DNA of 35,830 nt from Acanthamoeba sp. SK_2022b (GCA_027943245.1 JANDJZ010000438.1:1-35830); one strand, 5' to 3'; positions 8,298 to 19,439 are shown, counted from the first letter of the stretch. The notes: generated from the sequence alone by a model not told the origin. A program made the numbers and translations.

Positions 8298-10796
8298 ATG
8301 GAAGAGCAAGAATCTCTTCTGGCGGGAACGCTTGTGTTGCCTGAATTCCATGACTTCCTTATGGAGGAATGCAGTGAGCCTGTGGACGTCGGCGCGGTTG
8401 AGGCCGAGCTCCTGTCGCTACTTAGCACGCCCGGCCCTTCCCTTCCTCCAGCAACTTCACCCGTCGAGCGCCCACGTGTCGCTACTCTCCCCGTCCACGA
8501 TGCCGACCAGTCCACGCTGCTGGTGCGTGCATTATAATTTAAAAATCATTTTAAAAAAATAATTAATTTCTTATTGAACGTTGCCGTAGGAGTGGATGGT
8601 GCCCTTCTTCGCGAGCGGGCCATGGAGGAAGCGGAGGGCTGTCCTTCAGGCCCGCTTTATGCCGCTCTACGTTGGATGGCGCGAGTGCGAGCGTGACGAC
8701 GAAGGCGTAGAGGGAGCCGATGACGCCTCCATGAACACATGGCCCGCAGGCCTGCCCCGCGAAGACGCCCTACGCGATCATCAGTGGGCCTCCACCGGCT
8801 CGGGCGTAGCTGCCGTCGCCATCTCGTTGGCTCTGATGTGTGCGGCGTCCGTGTGGCTGTACCTATCCCGGGGATGGCTTGCCACCGTCTTCGCCGCCTT
8901 CGTGATCTTCATTGTGCTCAACATCATTGCACGCCACGTCGTACGTGTGGACCAGCCCAGCCCGATTGGACCTTCGATGCGCGCTTTTCATGTTGTGGCG
9001 GAATCTCACCATGTCTTGAACCCACGCGACAGGACGGGTGGCTCGTGGAGCGAAGGCATCGCCACAACCTCCGCCTGATTCAACGAATCGCGCGGCGTAG
9101 CGCCGAATACCAGCGCGCCGTGCGCCGAGTCCTGCTCTGCATTCAGGTGGCACTCCTCCCCCTACGTTAGTAGCCGTGCCGTGCTCACATGACTCCATTG
9201 ATCTGTATGTGTCGACAGGAATCGGAGCTGCTGGCGCGCGGCTACAAGATGTGCGCTCGCCCACACACACACACACACACACACAACACGAGGCGTTCTA
9301 CTCATTCCATTCTCATTAGTGGACAAAGGCTGGGGCCCATCTCACGGATGGAGGCGAACGGCCCTGCCCAGTCGCTGGCGGCCATGCGCCTGCGCACGCT
9401 CTTGCGACGATCGATCGACGCCCTGCGTCGGGTCATTCGCGAGCTCCCCTCATCGGCCTCGTCGGCGACGCCTGCCCAGGTCGACGACCATGTGCCGGAG
9501 AGCGGCGACGCCCAGCACCGGGACAGGACGCTGGCCGCGCTGAAACGGGACTACTACGCCCTGATCCACGAGTCCGAGGCTCATCTGGACCGCCTCGCCG
9601 ACGCTCTCCCACGTACACGCGTTGCGCTGCTCTGCACTCCTGCGCTGTTGTTGGCTAATCTCTCCGCGCTCGTCGCTGTCCTGTGTTGTCGCATGGCTCG
9701 CACGCAGAGGTGGGACCGCACGGCATGGGCACGCACCTGGGCCGACTGAGCCAGACCTACGCCCAGCAGAGCCTCGCCTTACAGAACGCACTCAGTATGC
9801 ACGCCACGTTGGGCGAGCTCTCGGTGCTGACGAGCCCTGATGATTGTGGGGGGGGGGCGTGTGCAGAGGGCCAGCGCGGCCCGGGGTCCGATGGCAAGAG
9901 CAACCCGCCCAAAGCGGCGCCGCAGTGGCTTGTCGACAAGAAGAGCCCGGCGGCCAAGCTGGCGGCAAAGCTCGTATGGCCCTCTTGTCCCTTGTCCCAA
10001 CGCTGCGCTGGAGCCGCGATGCGCACACGGCATGAAGGCCAACCTCGTCTCGGTGTTGCTTGGGCTTGGTCTACAGGACCGTATCCTGCAGCTGTCCAAG
10101 CAGACGCGCGCAACCGCACGACTCCTGCTACAGCTTGACGGCGTGTGGCAGGGCGAGGAGGAGCACGAAGAGGAAAACGAAAGCGAAAACGAAGAAGAAA
10201 ACGAAGCGGGAGAGGAACAGAGCCAGAAGCGGAAGGAGAAGGAGAAGGTGAAAGGGGAGTGGGAGGAGGTGGCGCGACACTATCACGCGCTGGGCGAGGA
10301 GCTGCGAAGGACGCACGAGGAGTGGCAGCAGGGACAGTCCATCCTGCTTGCCATCCTTTCCTCCGTCGGCGACGATCAGACGACCGAGACGACCGGTCCG
10401 TCTGTACGCGATGGCCACGGTTCGACGTTCGAGGCCGCCGACTCCACAGCGCCATCGCTGCCCATGGCCGATCGTCTCGAGGAGCTCATCACGGAGCAGA
10501 TCTTCGAGGCGGAGACACCGCCCGAGGCCGCGCCACCGGCCTCCGCCTCGTCATTATCCGGCAGCGGCGGCTTGACGAAGCGCGAGCAGCGCATCGCTGA
10601 GCGGAAGAGGCAAGAGGAGTTGAAGCGGGCGGCCAAGGCGGCGAGGAAGAGCGGCGTGGACGACGAGCGCCAGGAGCTGGTCAGCGAGCTCAAGTCAGTG
10701 CTGGCGCTCGCCGAACAGCGACGACCACGAGGGCCTCCGGCGCCGCAACAGCCCACCGGCTCCGGCGGGCAGATTGCTCTGGGAAGCACGATTTGA
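8298..10796 (+). CDS. Vezatin-like membrane protein
   Basis: Seven exons (8298-8522, 8590-8940, 9033-9146, 9219-9250, 9320-9612, 9708-9973, 10077-10796) give 666 residues. Two closely spaced hydrophobic helices lie at about residues 147-190 (GVAAVAISLALMCAASVWLYL, then WLATVFAAFVIFIVLNII), forming a hairpin. After them, EYQRAVRRVLLCIQ-ESELLARGYK resembles the human vezatin stretch after its membrane segment (KALRLIQETEVISRGF). Near the end, ERQELVSELKSVLALAEQRR resembles vezatin's ELKSVLGF motif. In animals vezatin sits at adherens junctions and binds myosin VIIA. A long acidic, lysine-rich insert (about 10155-10265) is coiled-coil-like. The exon at 9708-9973 was kept uninterrupted through its G run, because splicing there makes a stop. 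Identification rests on remembered motifs and topology. The alternative is an unrelated hairpin membrane protein. Confidence 0.7.
9262..9286. repeat. (CA)n microsatellite in intron 4 of the vezatin-like gene
   Basis: A pure CA tract of about 12 units lies inside the 69-base intron between the 32-base exon (9219-9250) and exon 5. Confidence 0.9.
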
Positions 10797-11237
10797 AGAA
10801 GGCGAGATATTGTCGTGTTCGGCAAATATTTTGCATAGCTCGAGTTGGCATTTGGGTGAAGGTGATGGTTGTGCGCAATTCGGTCACACATCGAGAGCTT
10901 CCTTTTCAGTTCTGAAAATATTCTTGTATGAAATTGGGGGTCGACAGTAATATACGAGAAATATGGCGTGGAGGAGGCGTGGGATTGGTCACCTGGGTCA
11001 AAAAGGCGAGAAAATGCCATTCTGCGTCGCAATTCGGGCGCGTGGTTCAGTGAAAAAAAGGGAAAGGAACAAAATTTTGCCGGGCGATAAGTAGGGACGG
11101 TCGCCGGCCCAGTCTTCTTTGTTCTTTGTCTCTGTAGCCTGCTGCTCGCTCCTCACCCCAGCGCCCAGCTAGACGTTTACAGTAATCCACACACACCCTC
11201 TTCTCAGCTTGTTTCTATTTCCACACACACACCGAAG
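10797..11237. promoter_or_regulatory. Intergenic region upstream of major vault protein
   Basis: This 441-base gap lies between two plus-strand genes. It holds the 3' end of the vezatin-like gene and the MVP promoter. I see no AATAAA and no TATA box. A pyrimidine-rich stretch (about 11110-11165) precedes the start and resembles an initiator-type leader. Confidence 0.4.
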
Positions 11238-13908
11238 ATGTCGAGGGACCCCAACGTTATCCGCATCAAGCCTTACCACTACATTCACGTTCTGGACAAC
11301 AACACCAACGTGACTCGCGTGGAAGTGGGTCCTAACACATACACTAGGCAGGTTCGTAAACAAAACACGGCTAAAGCAGTCTTTCTTTGTCGTTTTCGGT
11401 CGCCGTGTTTGAATTGGAAAGCTGCGCTACTTAGACTACTACATTTTCTCAAGTTTATATATAATTCATAACTTACCGGTAACCTGCCCTCTCTCTATAT
11501 ATAAATAGGAACATGAGAAGATCGTGTTCGGACCTGAGTCGATGATCATGATCCCTCCGCGTCACTACTGCATCATCTCGAACCCGGTGGAGCAGAACGA
11601 GAAGAAGCAGCCGGTCTTCGATAAGCACCACAATGTCAAGGTGCGCTTCGGCGATGAGGAGATCCGCTTCGAGCAGGACCCCTTCCCGCTCTACCCCGGC
11701 GAATCCCTCCTCGGCAAGGTGAGCGCGCTCCAGGTGGTGGGCCCCGATGCGGCCCTCCGTCTGCGCGCCATCCGCGATTTCGAGGACAAGGTGGCCGGCG
11801 ACGAGTGGCTCTTCCGCGGGCCCTCGACCTACAAGCCGCGCGTCGAGGTGCAGGTCGTCGAGATCATTCGCTCGACCATCGTCAAGCCCAACACGGCCCT
11901 CAAGCTGCGCGCCCGCAAGGCCTGCGTCGACTCGACGGGCGCCAAGCGTGAGGCCGGCGAGGAGTGGCTCGTGCGCACGGTGGGCGCCTACCTGCCTGGC
12001 GTCGACGAGGAGATCGTGCAGACGGTGCCGGCCAAGGTGCTCACCGACAAGAAGGCGCTCCACCTGCGCGCCACCAAGACCTTTGTCGACGTGTTCGGCG
12101 CCAAGCGCAAGGCCGGCGAGGAGTGGCTCGTGACGCTCGACGACGCCGAGACCCACATCGCCGACGTCTACGAGGAGCTCGTGGGCGAGGTGCGCATCAC
12201 CACGCTCTCCAACCGCCAGTACACGGTCGTGCTCGACCCGCTCGACAAGAACGGCCACCCGCAGCTGGGCCACAAGCACCTGCGCGTCGGCCCGGCCTCG
12301 TTCTTCCTCCGCCCGGGAGAGAGGCTCGAGAACGGCATCCAGAACATCCACGTGCTCGGCGCCGAGGAGGCCCTCCTCCTGCGCTCGCGCGAGGCCTACC
12401 AGGACGGCGCGCTCGCGCGCAAGCCCGGCGACCGCTGGATGATCGTCGGCCCGTGCGACTACGTGCCGCCGATCGAGGTCGACGTGCTCGAGACCCGTCG
12501 CTCGATCCCGCTCGACGAGAACGAGGGCATCTACGTGCGCGACCTCAACACGGGCAAGGTGCGCGCCGTCATCGGCGAGTCCTACATGCTCAAGGCCGAC
12601 GAGGAGCTGTGGGAGAAGCAGCTGCCCAAGGTCGTCGAGGACCTGCTCGCCCGCGAGCGCACCTCGGGCGAGGTCCGCTCGGCCACGTGGTCCAACGCGC
12701 GCGGCGGCGCCCAGCCCACCGTGGCCCCGCGCGACAAGACCCGCCTCGTCACCTACCGCGCGCCGCACGGCGCCGCCGTGCAGATCTACGACTACAAGGA
12801 GAAGAAGGCGCGCATCGTGTTCGGGCCCGAGCTCGTCACGCTGGGCCCCGAGGAGCAGTTCACCGTGGCCGACCTCTCGGGCGACGTGCCCAAGCGGCCC
12901 AACGTGATCAAGTCGCTGGCGCTCCTGCTCGGCCCCGACTTCATGACCGACATCGTCATCGTCGAGACGTCGGACCACGCGCGCCTCTCGCTCAAGCTCT
13001 CCTACAACTGGTTCTTCGAGGTCGACAAGGCCGACCCGCAGAGCGCGGCCTCGATCTTCCGCGTGCCCGACTTTGTGGGCGACGCCTGCAAGGCCATCGC
13101 CTCGCGCGTGCGCGGCGCCGTCGCCGCCGTCTCGTTCGACAAGTTCCACAAGATGTCGTCGGACGTCATCCGCGCGGCCGTCTTTGGCATCGACCCCGAG
13201 ACCGAGCAGGTCCGCAACAGGTTCTTCTTCTCGGCCAACAACCTGGTCATCACCAACATCGACATCCAGTCGGTGGAGCCCGTCGACCAGCGCACGCGCG
13301 ACGCCCTCCAGAAGTCGGTCCAGCTCGCCATCGAGATCACCACCAACTCGCAGGAGGCCTCGGCCCGCCACGACGCCGAGCGCATGGAGCAGGAGGCGCG
13401 CGGCCGCCTCGAGCGCCAGAAGATCCTCGACGAGTCCGAGGCCGAGAAGGCCCGCAAGGACCTCCTCCAGCTCCAGGCCCAGAGCGCCGCCGTCGAGGCC
13501 ACCGGCCAGGCCACCGCCGAGGCCAAGGCCCGCGCCGAGGCCGCCCAGATCGAGGGCGAGGCCGCCGTCACCCAGTCGCAGCTCAAGGCCGAGGCCACCA
13601 AGATCAAGGCCTTTGCCGACCTCGAGCAGCTCAAGAAGAAGCAGTCGCAGGAGATCGACCACAGGAAGGCCATGGCCGAGCTCGAGGTCAACAAGGCCAG
13701 AGAGCTGGCTGCCATCGAGGCCAAGAAGTTTGGCGAGATCGTCGACGCCATCGGCGCCGAGACCATCAAGAAGATCGCCCAGGCCGGCCCCGAGATGCAG
13801 GCCAAGCTGCTCCAGGGCCTCGGCCTCAAGAGCCTCATGATCACCGACGGCTCCTCGCCCATCAACCTCTTCAACACCGCCTCTGGCCTCATCGCCCAGC
13901 AGCAGTAA
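11238..13908 (+). CDS. MVP: Major vault protein
   Basis: Two exons (11238-11351 and 11509-13908) encode 837 residues, close to Dictyostelium MVP (about 840) and a little shorter than the human protein (893). The N-terminal ~490 residues are the tandem MVP repeats, each with an R(A/D)...F.D..G..R..GDEWL-like pattern (for example [14 protein letters not shown] and [13 protein letters not shown]). Next is the shoulder domain, a band-7-like fold starting near [13 protein letters not shown] with YNWFFEVD. Then comes a long Ala/Glu/Lys/Gln cap helix (about residues 650-790) that forms the coiled-coil vault cap, and a short cap-ring tail. MVP copies self-assemble into the cytoplasmic vault ribonucleoprotein shell. 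Codon use is extremely C-ending, a sign of high expression. This bias leaves long meaningless open frames on both strands. Confidence 0.97.
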
Positions 13909-14018
13909 ACATCCTCCCCCCGCCCCCGCCCCTTAAGGAGCCCTCTCTGCGCGCCTCGGGAGGTCTGTGCGGGGACCTCCCTTGTGTGCCAGTTACTGTA
14001 AACTCTCTGCATCCCCCT

Positions 14019-14056
14019 CCATTAAAACACCCCCCACCATTAAAACACCCCCCCAC
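14019..14056. repeat. Short tandem repeat in the MVP 3' region
   Basis: An 18-19-base unit (CCATTAAAACACCCCCC plus one or two bases) occurs twice in a row. It is probably in the MVP 3' untranslated region. Confidence 0.8.
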
Positions 14057-14255
14057 AACGTTCCACCCACTTCATGGAGATCCCCCCCCTGCCTCTCCTC
14101 TTCCTCAAAATGTGTTCATGCAGGGGCCTGCTTGGCACCTGGGGTGTTGCAATGCTACGTTTCAGCAGCGCAGGAGCTGCCTTCGTTATTCCCGTTGGTC
14201 CACCAAGCTCGCAGGAGAACAACCGCCTTCGACCTCCTTCGTTACTGCGGTCCCA

Positions 14256-14261
14256 AATAAA
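14256..14261 (+). terminator. Candidate MVP poly(A) signal
   Basis: AATAAA lies 348 bases after the MVP stop and 200 bases before the actin start codon. It is the only AATAAA I see between the two genes. Confidence 0.4.
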
Positions 14262-14276
14262 TATTGAACAAAAACG

Positions 14277-14329
14277 ATTGGTTGGCGGTCTCGCGGTAGG
14301 GCCGAGTAGCTAATAAGCGCGCCTATTGG
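14277..14329 (+). promoter_or_regulatory. Paired inverted CCAAT (ATTGG) sites upstream of actin
   Basis: ATTGG occurs at 14277-14281 and again at 14325-14329, 185 and 137 bases before the actin ATG. In eukaryotes this motif is bound by NF-Y/HAP complexes. The pairing and position fit an upstream activator, but the motif is short and no factor is shown here. Confidence 0.35.
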
Positions 14330-14461
14330 TTACCTTAATCATGCAGTAGCCCCAGCACCCGGTACAAGGTTGCCGGGGGCTCCTTACAAATAGCGGTCCC
14401 AGCTCTTCATCTTCTTCAGTACAACTCTACTACAACACTACACTACCAACACACCAACAAC

Positions 14462-15670
14462 ATGGGAGACGAGGTTCAGGCTCTTGTTATCGACAACGGT
14501 TCGGGCATGTGCAAGGCTGGTTTCGCCGGCGACGATGCCCCCCGCGCTGTGTTCCCCTCCATCGTCGGTCGCCCCCGCCACACTGGCGTCATGGTCGGCA
14601 TGGGCCAGAAGGACTCGTACGTCGGTGACGAGGCCCAGTCCAAGCGTGGCATCCTCACGCTCAAGTACCCCATCGAGCACGGCATCGTGACCAACTGGGA
14701 CGACATGGAGAAGATCTGGCACCACACCTTCTACAACGAGCTCCGCGTGGCCCCCGAGGAGCACCCCGTCCTCCTCACCGGTACAGCTCCCATCACCCAT
14801 AAAATCATTTTTGTCGACAACTTCTTACACCTCCGTCTTCTTCTTCTTCATGATCATGTAGAGGCCCCGCTCAACCCCAAGGCCAACCGCGAGAAAATGA
14901 CGCAGATTATGTTTGAAACATTTAACACCCCCGCCATGTACGTCGCCATCCAGGCCGTGCTGTCCCTCTACGCTTCCGGCCGTACCACCGGTATCGTTTT
15001 GGACTCTGGTGATGGTGTCACCCACACCGTGCCCATCTACGAGGGTTATGCCCTGCCCCACGCCATCCTCCGTCTCGATCTCGCCGGTCGCGATCTCACC
15101 GACTACCTCATGAAGATCCTCACCGAACGCGGCTACTCGTTCACCACCACCGCCGAGCGCGAGATCGTGCGTGACATCAAGGAGAAGCTGTGCTACGTCG
15201 CCCTCGACTTCGAGCAGGAGATGCACACCGCTGCCTCGTCGTCGGCCCTCGAGAAGTCGTACGAGCTTCCCGACGGTCAGGTCATCACCATCGGTAACGA
15301 GCGTTTCCGTGCCCCCGAGGCTCTCTTCCAGCCCTCGTTCCTCGGCATGGAGTCGGCCGGTATCCACGAGACCACCTACAACTCGATCATGAAGTGCGAC
15401 GTTGACATCAGGAAGGACCTCTACGGTAACGTCGTCCTCTCCGGCGGTACCACCATGTTCCCCGGCATTGCCGACCGCATGCAGAAGGAGCTCACCGCCC
15501 TGGCGCCCTCGACCATGAAGATCAAGATCATCGCTCCCCCCGAGCGCAAGTACTCCGTCTGGATCGGTGGCTCCATCCTCGCCTCGCTCTCCACCTTCCA
15601 GCAGATGTGGATCTCCAAGGAGGAGTACGACGAGTCTGGTCCCTCGATTGTTCACCGCAAGTGCTTCTAG
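14462..15670 (+). CDS. Actin (cytoplasmic, actin-1 type)
   Basis: Two exons (14462-14780, 14862-15670) give exactly 375 residues, full length. The start [15 protein letters not shown], the phosphate loops ([19 protein letters not shown] and [10 protein letters not shown]), the DNase-loop region [10 protein letters not shown] and the C-terminus IVHRKCF are all conserved. The single 81-base intron follows LLTG/E at codon 106-107, where I recall the Acanthamoeba actin-1 intron. Actin is the core filament protein for amoeboid movement, phagocytosis and division. Codon use is C-ending and highly biased, in keeping with abundant expression. I see no frameshift and no odd substitution. Confidence 0.98.
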   Translation: MGDEVQALVIDNGSGMCKAGFAGDDAPRAVFPSIVGRPRHTGVMVGMGQKDSYVGDEAQSKRGILTLKYPIEHGIVTNWDDMEKIWHHTFYNELRVAPEEHPVLLTGTAPITHKIIFVDNFLHLRLLLLHDHVEAPLNPKANREKMTQIMFETFNTPAMYVAIQAVLSLYASGRTTGIVLDSGDGVTHTVPIYEGYALPHAILRLDLAGRDLTDYLMKILTERGYSFTTTAEREIVRDIKEKLCYVALDFEQEMHTAASSSALEKSYELPDGQVITIGNERFRAPEALFQPSFLGMESAGIHETTYNSIMKCDVDIRKDLYGNVVLSGGTTMFPGIADRMQKELTALAPSTMKIKIIAPPERKYSVWIGGSILASLSTFQQMWISKEEYDESGPSIVHRKCF

Positions 15671-16019
15671 AGCGCTATCTGGTGTTGTACATCTATCACT
15701 TTCTATCCCCAAATACAACCAACCTGCACATACATGATCGTTCCGCTTGTACCTTGTTCTTTTCGTGCTCCGCTCCTTTCGTTCTTTTTCTGTCGTGCTT
15801 CGTTTTCGTTCTTATCAGTGGCCTCCTACCGAACTCCTGCGCCCTCCCTCCCCCTCTCCCCCAGCTGTCGCTGTGGTGTCCCCCTTGGGGGCCCCGCTAC
15901 GTTGTTCACAGCACCCCAAACCCGGCGCAGAAAGCCGCCGTGCACGCTAAAACACTGTTGGAAATTATACGTCCACACGGCGCAGAAAGCACCACTTCTC
16001 CCACACGAACGGGACAAAG
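15671..16019. other. Convergent gap between actin and the carrier gene
   Basis: These 349 bases separate two converging stop codons and hold both 3' ends. A C/T-rich tract (about 15750-15865) follows the actin stop. I see no canonical AATAAA on either strand and no gene. Confidence 0.5.
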
Positions 16020-17937
16020 CTAGGCATGCGGTGTTTGTGATGTGTCCTCGTCGGCGTTGTCGTAGGTGGGCGGCACGCCGAAACAGGAGTTGAGGCCCAG
16101 GTCCACCGCCGCATCCACGAACACGCGGGGCAGCAGCCTCTCCAAAAACTCTGGCATCGCGCCCTGCTCGCGCCAACACGACTCGTTGGGTCAGTGGTCG
16201 CCGTCCGAATGCGCGCGCGAGTAGATGGGGGGGGGGGAATGGTGGGAGGAGGCAAACCTTGTAGAAGCCTTGCAGGCCTTCTCGAATAAATATCTGTTGC
16301 ACGCAGTCGAGGACACCCGCGTAGACGACGCCCTGGGCGCTGAAGGGCGCCACGCCGCCGGTCTGGGCCTCGAGGCGACGGAGGACGACGTTGACTGGCA
16401 TGGTGAAGGCGACGATGATGGCGGCCTCGATGATGTCGTCCATGGCGAGGGCCAGCGCGTGCTTGATGTTGTGCAGCACGCCCTCGCGGGTCTTGATCTT
16501 CTTCATGATCAGCGTCGACAGCTTGTAGCGGTCCGTGAGGAATCCCAGCACATCGTAGAGGATGCCGAACGAGATGAACGCGCCCAGGCTGAAAATCAAA
16601 TGTTAAAAATGTATTAATTTTAAAAGGGAAAATAAATGAATTAATAGTCCAATGGAGATATGGGGGGGGGGTGTAGAGCAACGCGTACTTGTTGGTGAGG
16701 AGGCCCCATCGCTGCTCTCGCCACATGGCGCCAATCGATTGGAATAGGCCAGTGTACTTGAACGAACCGTCGGGAAGCCTCTGTGTGCGTGTGCGTGCGT
16801 TTAATATATTTATATATTTTATAATATATAGCTAATTATTAATGCGCGTGTAGCGAGCGCGGGATGAGGTGGGCTGGTGGTGTATGTCGCGTGTGGCGAG
16901 GGCGTCGTACCGCTTGGGTGCGCAGAACGAACTTGGCCTTGAGGAAGGGAAGCGACACCAGGATCGCGCCAGCGGCCGAGGCCATCGCGCACACCGGGCC
17001 CGTCCAGCCACCGCGCTGGTACATGTCTCTGCATACACACGAAGACGCGGCGTCAGGCCTCGCTGTGTCTTGGCGCTTGCTGACGTCACCACACGCCTCT
17101 TTTCGTGTAGCGGCTGACGAGGGGAGAGAAGGGGAGAGAAGGGGAAGGGCTCACCCTTGCTTCACGGGGGCGATGGGGTCGTAGGGCTCGAACGCTTCGT
17201 CTACACACGCAGGTCCATTTACGGAGTAGGTGGCGGACCAGGTGAGCGTCGCGACGTGAACCGCGAGGAGAGGGGAGGGTCTTTACTACGCCAGTACCTT
17301 GCTCCTCGTCGGACGTGGCGATGTGGAGAAGCGGGGCAAAGACGTACTCCTGCAGGAACATGTGTGAGATGGCCTTGACGGCACCGGCCCACAGACCAGC
17401 GGCGCTGAAGGCGCCTGCGATCACGTTCACGGAGCACGACGAGGGCCACGAAGAGTCAGCGGCGATTACGGTGGTGGTGGCGACGATGTGGGGGGGGGGA
17501 AGGCAGCAGCAGGGTGAAGGAGCGGCGCACCGTATCGCAGGGCGGGGTGGGTGCTGGCCTCCCGACGAAGCGCGCCGTAGGCCCTGAGGGTGGCAAGGGG
17601 CGACCACTGGCCCTCGATGGGTCGGGGCGTAACGCTCCACTTATAGCCCAACACGCCGAGCCCGTGCACGGCCCAACCGCTGGCCATGCTGCCCAGCGAC
17701 GCTGCCACTCTGCAGACGCGAGAGACCGGCACGTCAGTCACACCAGGCGATTTTCTTGTCATTCATTTCGAGAACGGGTGGGTAGTTGTAGAATGTTCGA
17801 AATTGATTACCGCTACTCGCCAAATTTCGGGGATAAGAAGATTGTGGGTACCTGAGCGTGGTCTCCCATCCGCTTTCGTCGATTGATCGGCCGTGCTCAC
17901 CGCGGCCCATGTGGCTGGTCAGGCTGGACTGCACCAT
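16020..17937 (-). CDS. Divergent mitochondrial carrier (SLC25) family protein
   Basis: Eight exons (17937-17852, 17709-17531, 17414-17298, 17200-17155, 17028-16911, 16780-16689, 16588-16258, 16163-16020) join in phase to 370 residues. The last ~90 residues are clearly an SLC25 repeat: MPVNVVLRRLEAQ, then YAGVLDCVQQIFIREGLQGFYKGAMPEFLERLLP, matching the P..V..RLQ...Y.G..DC...I...EG..GFYKG..P pattern. The middle repeat has LPFLKAKFVLRTQ, then KYTGLFQSIGAMWREQRWGLLTN. The first repeat is weak. The signature PX(D/E)XX(K/R) has Asn or Leu instead of the acidic residue, so the matrix salt-bridge network looks incomplete. This recalls non-transporting members such as SLC25A46 or MTCH, which sit in the outer mitochondrial membrane. 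Substrate and membrane are unknown; those parallels are inference. Confidence 0.68.
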
Positions 17938-18278
17938 CTTCGATCACTTTCACTCAAATGCTCGAACAACAATCCTCCGTTGTTCACGCAAAATAAAGTG
18001 TGAAGAAACGACCTTTTCTTTTTGTGTGAGATGTTGAGATGATTGTTGCTTCCTTTACTACCGGATGTGCAACAACAACAAAACCATTGGTAACATCGCT
18101 TCCAGAAGAGGTTGCAGCCTTCCCTCCTCATCGCATCACTTCTCGTGTATCAAGTTGCACTTCTCCTTCTATCTCCTCTTTCTCTGCCTTTCCCTCCCCT
18201 TCGTCCCCTTTGTTGTTTCGTTTCGCGAAGCGCTTGGGTATGATGAATGCTGCGAGCTCTTGATGTTCTCGGCGGCGC
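17938..18278. other. Gap between the carrier start and the elongase stop
   Basis: This 341-base stretch holds the elongase 3' end and the carrier promoter, both on the minus strand. It is moderately AT-rich with T/C-rich runs near 18130-18220. I see no gene and no clear signal sequence. Confidence 0.4.
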
Positions 18279-19091
18279 TTACTCGGCCTTCTTGGTCTTG
18301 CGCTTGCTAGCCTCGGTGGCAGCGGCCTTCTTGGAGTGGGGGGCCTTCTTGTCGGACGAGCGAAGGTAGGAGTCGACGAAGAACTTACAGAAGAGGAAGA
18401 CGTAGGAGAGGTACATGGCGAAGCCGAAGTAGATGTTGCGGCGATGCGTGTCGCAGTAGAGGGCGTTGTGGATGACGACGCCGAGACCGCCGAACATCTG
18501 GAGAATTTGGAGGGTGGTGATGAAGGGCCGGCAGGCGTTCGGGAGGCGGATCTTGAGGGCGCTGATGGCGAAGTAGGAGTACATGATGCTGTGGACGACA
18601 AGGTTCATCGCGGCGAACCATCCACCGTACTCAGCCTTGACGGCCCAGGCATCCCAGCAAAAGAGGAGCGTCACGACGTGGTGGTAGTAGTGGAGGAAAC
18701 GCAGGGGACGCTTCCTCAATACCACGAAGAGGGTGTCGATGAGCTCGGGCACCTTGCTCAGGCAGAAGAACATGACCCAAGGCGTGAGCCATTCGGAGTC
18801 GGTGGTGCAGAGATCGTAATGCGCGCCCTTCTCGCGGATGACGCCCCACATCGACGGCAGAACGTGGTACGAAGCGACGATACTGAACGCGGCGAGCAGA
18901 GCATTCCACACGAAGAGGGCGCCGTCGAGCTTGAAGGCCTCACGATCGCGGAGTAGTCGCTGGATTCCGAAGATGGTGATGAGGTAGCCGATGCAAATGC
19001 CAAAAGCCAACGGGTAGTTAGCGGCCATCCAATCGTCGAATCCGTGCCAGTACTCGACATCCATGAACGTGTAGGCCTTCGTTTCCGCCAT
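18279..19091 (-). CDS. ELO-family very-long-chain fatty acid elongase
   Basis: A single uninterrupted exon codes for 270 residues, normal for ELO 3-ketoacyl-CoA synthases. All family motifs are visible in order: KVPELIDT (about residue 113), the catalytic histidine box HYYHH (about 134), NLVVHSIMYSYF (about 163) and TLQILQMFGG (about 187). Six to seven hydrophobic helices surround them. The protein condenses malonyl-CoA with acyl-CoA in the endoplasmic reticulum membrane, the first step of each elongation cycle. The tail is lysine-rich and ends KKAE, a KKXX-type ER retrieval signal, which supports ER location. Chain-length and saturation preference cannot be told from sequence, although the HYYHH variant is usually seen in enzymes acting on polyunsaturated chains. 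Intronless structure is unusual among its neighbours. Confidence 0.94.
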   Translation of the reverse strand: MAETKAYTFMDVEYWHGFDDWMAANYPLAFGICIGYLITIFGIQRLLRDREAFKLDGALFVWNALLAAFSIVASYHVLPSMWGVIREKGAHYDLCTTDSEWLTPWVMFFCLSKVPELIDTLFVVLRKRPLRFLHYYHHVVTLLFCWDAWAVKAEYGGWFAAMNLVVHSIMYSYFAISALKIRLPNACRPFITTLQILQMFGGLGVVIHNALYCDTHRRNIYFGFAMYLSYVFLFCKFFVDSYLRSSDKKAPHSKKAAATEASKRKTKKAE

Positions 19092-19439
19092 CTTGACGAG
19101 ATTGATATTTATCCGGTGATTTGGTTATCGTTCAGAGCGGAGGCCCTTGGAGTAAACTTGCTCCTCACTACTACGATCTCCCTACCGAGTCCGAGATGAC
19201 CACGGACAGAGATGTTGATTGAACGAGGAAGAAGCAACGTGCGACGCCGGCAGGTGCTGGAACAACTGCCGTACTTCCCGCGAACAGGAAGAATTACCGG
19301 ACTTTGAGAATGGCGGGAACGTTCGGCATGTCAGGATAAATCCTTCCTTTCGTGTCGCTTAGGCGACAAACGCTTTGTTGACCCTTTTTAGGCAATAAAA
19401 CGGAGGGGGGGGGTGTAATGATCACGCACACTATCTCAC
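19092..19439. other. Gap between the elongase start and the YL1 stop
   Basis: These 348 bases contain the elongase promoter and the YL1 3' end. A run of nine G lies at about 19405-19413. I see no gene. An AATAAA near 19395 is on the plus strand and so is not a signal for either flanking gene. Confidence 0.4.

Larger units (their letters stand above)
13909..14461. promoter_or_regulatory. MVP 3' region and actin promoter
   Basis: This 553-base gap holds the 3' end of MVP (candidate poly(A) signal at 14256) and the actin promoter. The actin side has two ATTGG (inverted CCAAT) sites. The last 60 bases are an A/C-rich leader (CTACAACACTACACTACC) typical of highly expressed genes. Confidence 0.5.

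Noticed and set aside
11473..13662. Long minus-strand open frame (over 700 codons) opposite major vault protein
   Set aside because: It is a by-product of extreme C-ending codon use in MVP. Its translation is Leu/Gly/Val/Asp-rich with no domain, and it lies exactly antisense to clearly conserved coding sequence.
11964..14267. Long plus-strand frame overlapping MVP in another register
   Set aside because: It is rich in Arg, Pro and Gly with no recognisable domain, and overlaps the conserved MVP frame throughout. It is a composition artefact.
18336..18956. Plus-strand frame opposite the ELO elongase
   Set aside because: It is antisense to a gene with all ELO motifs and is acidic, low-complexity sequence with no domain.
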